DNA of 64,000 nucleotides, taken from contig UQNW01000004.1 in assembly GCA_900542495.1 (NCBI GenBank), forward strand, positions 105,270 through 169,269, read 5' to 3'. The translations under genes were made by a program, and so were the position numbers. The DNA comes from an uncultured Roseburia sp. GTDB lineage: Bacteria; Bacillota; Clostridia; Lachnospirales; Lachnospiraceae. This document shows positions 61,992-64,000 of the stretch, piece after piece. Each line of letters opens with the position of its first letter. Positions within the stretch are counted from its first letter, which is position 1. The notes under the pieces are model-generated. The model was not told the origin of the DNA, made no database searches, and saw nothing but the letters and a program-made list of their open reading frames with translations.

Positions 61992-63557
61992 CTAATTCAT
62001 TTCATGATATGGAAAACGACATCCTACTGTATAAATCGGAATCGTATCAAATTTATCCCCGTGTCCTCCTTTCGCAGGTTTTGCAACAATACCGCGATCT
62101 ATGAAATTTTTATCAATATATACTTTTAAAGATTTTGGTTCCCCATCTTTTATTTTTACTTCAATTCCATATACCGTCTTGTTCCTATCCGCTAACATGA
62201 AGTCTAATTCAAAATTTCCATAAGTAGAATAGCACACCTCATCCTCAATTACTTTCAAATCTGTGTAAGGTACCTTAAATAACCTGTGCAATTCGTTATA
62301 CACAAAAGTTTCTGTAATTACGCCTACTAATGAGGATCGTTTTATCAAGTTTTTATCTGCTAAATAAGATGTTATTCCACAATCAGAAAAATAAGCTTTT
62401 CTACTTTCATTTATTTTTCTCATATCCCCATCTACAGCTAAATTGCATGTTGATAATATTCCGGCATATTTAAGCCATATAACTGCATTTGCCACTTCGC
62501 TTCTATTTACAAATAATTTTGTGCTGTCTTTAACCAATGTAGTAATCGTTTCTAAAATATTCTTTCCACTCATATCATCCCGATTACACATTTGCTTTAA
62601 AGCTTCTCTGTATACGTTATCAAAAATCTCTACTTCTCTTGCTTCATTAAAATATGCTCTGGATTCATCTTTGAATGTTTCCAGCAATTTGTCAATTATA
62701 CTGTAACACTCTTTTATGTTTTTTGTTTCAACATATTTCTTTACAACTTCAGGATACCCACCAATTTTTAAGTAAATACCATATAATCCTTCCAGTTTTT
62801 CATAATCTGCTTCATTGCTTCCACCATAAATGTCTATGGATTTTAAAATTTTTTCACACTGAAATATTCTGCAAAATTCTGTGAAGCTTAATGTAAACAT
62901 ATGCGCATAACTAATCGTACCTGCAGGATGAAAAAACTTTTTATCCCCTAATATTCTGCCAAGATAACTTCCTGTTACAATGATATCGCATTTCACAGTA
63001 TCATGTAATTTACGAATTGAATTATAAACAGCACTATTGCTCTGAATTTCATCTATAATTAATATTGTATTTTTATTATCTACGAAGTGCGGAAGCGACG
63101 CTCTACGACAATACTTTTCAAATTCCATAGGACTGCATCCATTATTAATAACATCTATAAAATTATATGTGTCAGCGGCTAAGTCAACTATTATGACATA
63201 TTCGTAATTTTTGTATGCAAATTTTTTTAATTCTGTTGTTTTTCCTATCTGTCTGGAGCCTTCTAATTGCAAAACCTTATGTGATGAATCATTTTTCCAT
63301 TTCATTAAATCCTTTTGTATATCTCTGATAAAAGGATTGTTTTTAACTATGCTCTCGTATTCTTTTTTATTTACATATCTTTTATAATCTACCTCTGGAA
63401 GTTCTTCATTCGCTTTTATAATATCATTTTGGGTCAGACTTAAATTATCAACGTACTGAATATTATTTTTGATATAGTAATCAACATAAAATGTGTCGTC
63501 AATGATAAAACCTACCGTTTTTCCATTTGAATCTTTTACTCTATGTGTTGCTATCAT
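61992..63557 (-). CDS. AAA-type ATPase with DUF4143-like C-terminus
   Basis: 521 residues. Walker A GSRQIGKTT (100-108), Walker B ILIIDE (165-170), then a restriction-fold-like C-terminus with KVIEDEVCYSTYGNFELDFM, GIEVKIKDG near residues 420-475. Such proteins are widespread in gut anaerobes and are often mobile; role unknown. An extra N-terminal 70-residue segment (VGFIIDDTFYVDYYIKNNI) precedes the usual start. Base composition is more AT-rich than the neighbouring genes, suggesting transfer. It lies between tRNA-Leu and tRNA-Trp. Confidence 0.85.
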   Translation of the reverse strand: MIATHRVKDSNGKTVGFIIDDTFYVDYYIKNNIQYVDNLSLTQNDIIKANEELPEVDYKRYVNKKEYESIVKNNPFIRDIQKDLMKWKNDSSHKVLQLEGSRQIGKTTELKKFAYKNYEYVIIVDLAADTYNFIDVINNGCSPMEFEKYCRRASLPHFVDNKNTILIIDEIQSNSAVYNSIRKLHDTVKCDIIVTGSYLGRILGDKKFFHPAGTISYAHMFTLSFTEFCRIFQCEKILKSIDIYGGSNEADYEKLEGLYGIYLKIGGYPEVVKKYVETKNIKECYSIIDKLLETFKDESRAYFNEAREVEIFDNVYREALKQMCNRDDMSGKNILETITTLVKDSTKLFVNRSEVANAVIWLKYAGILSTCNLAVDGDMRKINESRKAYFSDCGITSYLADKNLIKRSSLVGVITETFVYNELHRLFKVPYTDLKVIEDEVCYSTYGNFELDFMLADRNKTVYGIEVKIKDGEPKSLKVYIDKNFIDRGIVAKPAKGGHGDKFDTIPIYTVGCRFPYHEMN

Positions 63558-63640
63558 TCCCAGCTTTCACTTCCTCTCCTCACAATTTTAATTCACTGTG
63601 TTTGTCATACCATATACAATATAAACATAATGAATCAAAA

Positions 63641-63668
63641 ATAGAGTCTTGAAAACTCAAGACTCTAT
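63641..63668 (-). terminator. Terminator of the rRNA-tRNA-Trp unit
   Basis: Perfect 12-base arms ATAGAGTCTTGA (63641-63652) and TCAAGACTCTAT (63657-63668), loop of four; the minus strand goes on TTTTGATTC. It begins 4 bases past tRNA-Trp. Confidence 0.9.
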
Positions 63669-63671
63669 GAG

Positions 63672-63742
63672 CAGGGGATGAGAGAATCGAACTCCCACCA
63701 AAAGTTTTGGAGACTCCTATCATACCATTTGACCAATCCCCT
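63672..63742 (-). tRNA. tRNA-Trp(CCA)
   Basis: Minus strand 71-base cloverleaf: acceptor AGGGGAT/ATCCCCT, anticodon loop CTCCAAA (anticodon CCA), T-loop GTTCGATTC. The anticodon stem has two G-U pairs. G discriminator; CCA is not encoded. It follows the 23S gene by about 95 bases with no 5S between. Confidence 0.94.
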
Positions 63743-63837
63743 ATATGCTGAATAGTTTTTCAACTATTGCTATCATAACTTATTCTATTCACTTTTTCAA
63801 GTATACATTCAAAACTTCATACAGATTCCGAGTCTTT

Positions 63838-64000
63838 TGGTCAAGCCCTCGATCGATTAGTAACAGTCAGCTCCATGTGTTGCCACACTTCCACCTCTGC
63901 CCTATCTACCTTGTAGTCTTCAAGGGATCTTACTTCCTTATGGAAGGGATATCTCATCTTGAGGGGGGCTTCACGCTTAGATGCCTTCAGCGTTTATCCC
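63838..64000 (-). rRNA. rrl: 23S rRNA, 3' end (gene continues beyond window)
   Basis: Minus strand reads the conserved 3' tail of 23S, including GTTACTAATCGATCGAGGGC and CTTGACC at the end, and upstream the sequence AACGCTGAAGGCATCTAAGC. The mature end is near 63838 by comparison with known 23S tails; exact base uncertain. Confidence 0.93.

Noticed and set aside
63743..63838. 5S rRNA in the 23S-tRNA spacer
   Set aside because: The spacer is too short for a 5S gene and lacks its conserved segments.

Overview
The window looks like a chromosomal segment of a low-to-moderate-GC Clostridia, most likely a Lachnospiraceae of the Roseburia/Agathobacter type. This rests on gene families and gene order (ylxM-ffh-rpsP-khpA-rimM-trmD-rplS, yceD-rpmF-plsX-acpP-rnc-smc-ftsY, a PurO-type IMP cyclohydrolase beside a stand-alone AICAR transformylase, UPF0237 beside UPF0210, a class B sortase, DUF975 and YesL proteins). 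No search was run, so the genus is an inference. Almost every gene lies on the minus strand; the plus-strand genes are tmcAL, one unrecognised 338-residue gene, one tiny ORF and tRNA-Leu.

Layout from left to right. 1-5.5 kb: the 3'-truncated sugar-ABC ATPase, a PRTase-like protein, dut, gpsA, plsY and der. 5.7-9.0 kb: an ABC exporter (permease and ATPase) under a YtrA-type GntR repressor with a clear promoter and operator. 9.1-16.1 kb: M42 peptidase, pgeF, yraN, the ylqH/ylqG pair (FlhB-tail and FliK-like), rnhB, rbgA and lepB. 16.2-18.9 kb: a surface module made of a class B sortase, an LCP wall-polymer ligase and a secreted protein with an SPKTA sorting signal; a run of nine C lies in the probable promoter of the last. 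19.0-23.4 kb: rplS, trmD, rimM, khpA, rpsP, ffh, ylxM. 23.5-29.3 kb: an Rpn-family protein, a purine permease with a 50-residue membrane peptide, apt, ilvA and ftsY.

29.3-38.0 kb: smc, rnc, acpP, plsX, a YesL protein, rpmF, yceD and ackA. 38.3-44.2 kb: tmcAL, then the purine cluster (punA, AICAR transformylase, IMP cyclohydrolase, UPF0210, ACT). 44.4-52.6 kb: WalJ-like hydrolase, a long FtsA-like actin homologue, coaE, polA and aminopeptidase P. 52.7-60.8 kb: two hotdog thioesterases, a 35-residue ORF behind a terminator-like hairpin, YfhO, an LtaS-like enzyme, DUF975 and an unrecognised cytoplasmic protein. 60.8-64.0 kb: an XRE regulator plus unknown 96-residue partner under a 22-bp perfect palindrome, tRNA-Leu(CAA), an AT-rich DUF4143-type ATPase, tRNA-Trp(CCA) and the 3' end of a 23S rRNA gene with no 5S gene between 23S and tRNA-Trp.

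Common threads are envelope lipid supply (gpsA, plsY, plsX, acpP), protein targeting and ribosome assembly (ffh, ftsY, lepB, rimM, rbgA, der, rnc), and purine salvage and synthesis (apt, permease, punA, the two late purine enzymes). The features most worth following are the candidate phase-variable promoter of the sortase substrate, the XRE two-gene module, the tiny ORFs, the FtsA-like protein, and yraN, which has no ATG, GTG or TTG start. No CRISPR array, insertion sequence or prophage was seen.
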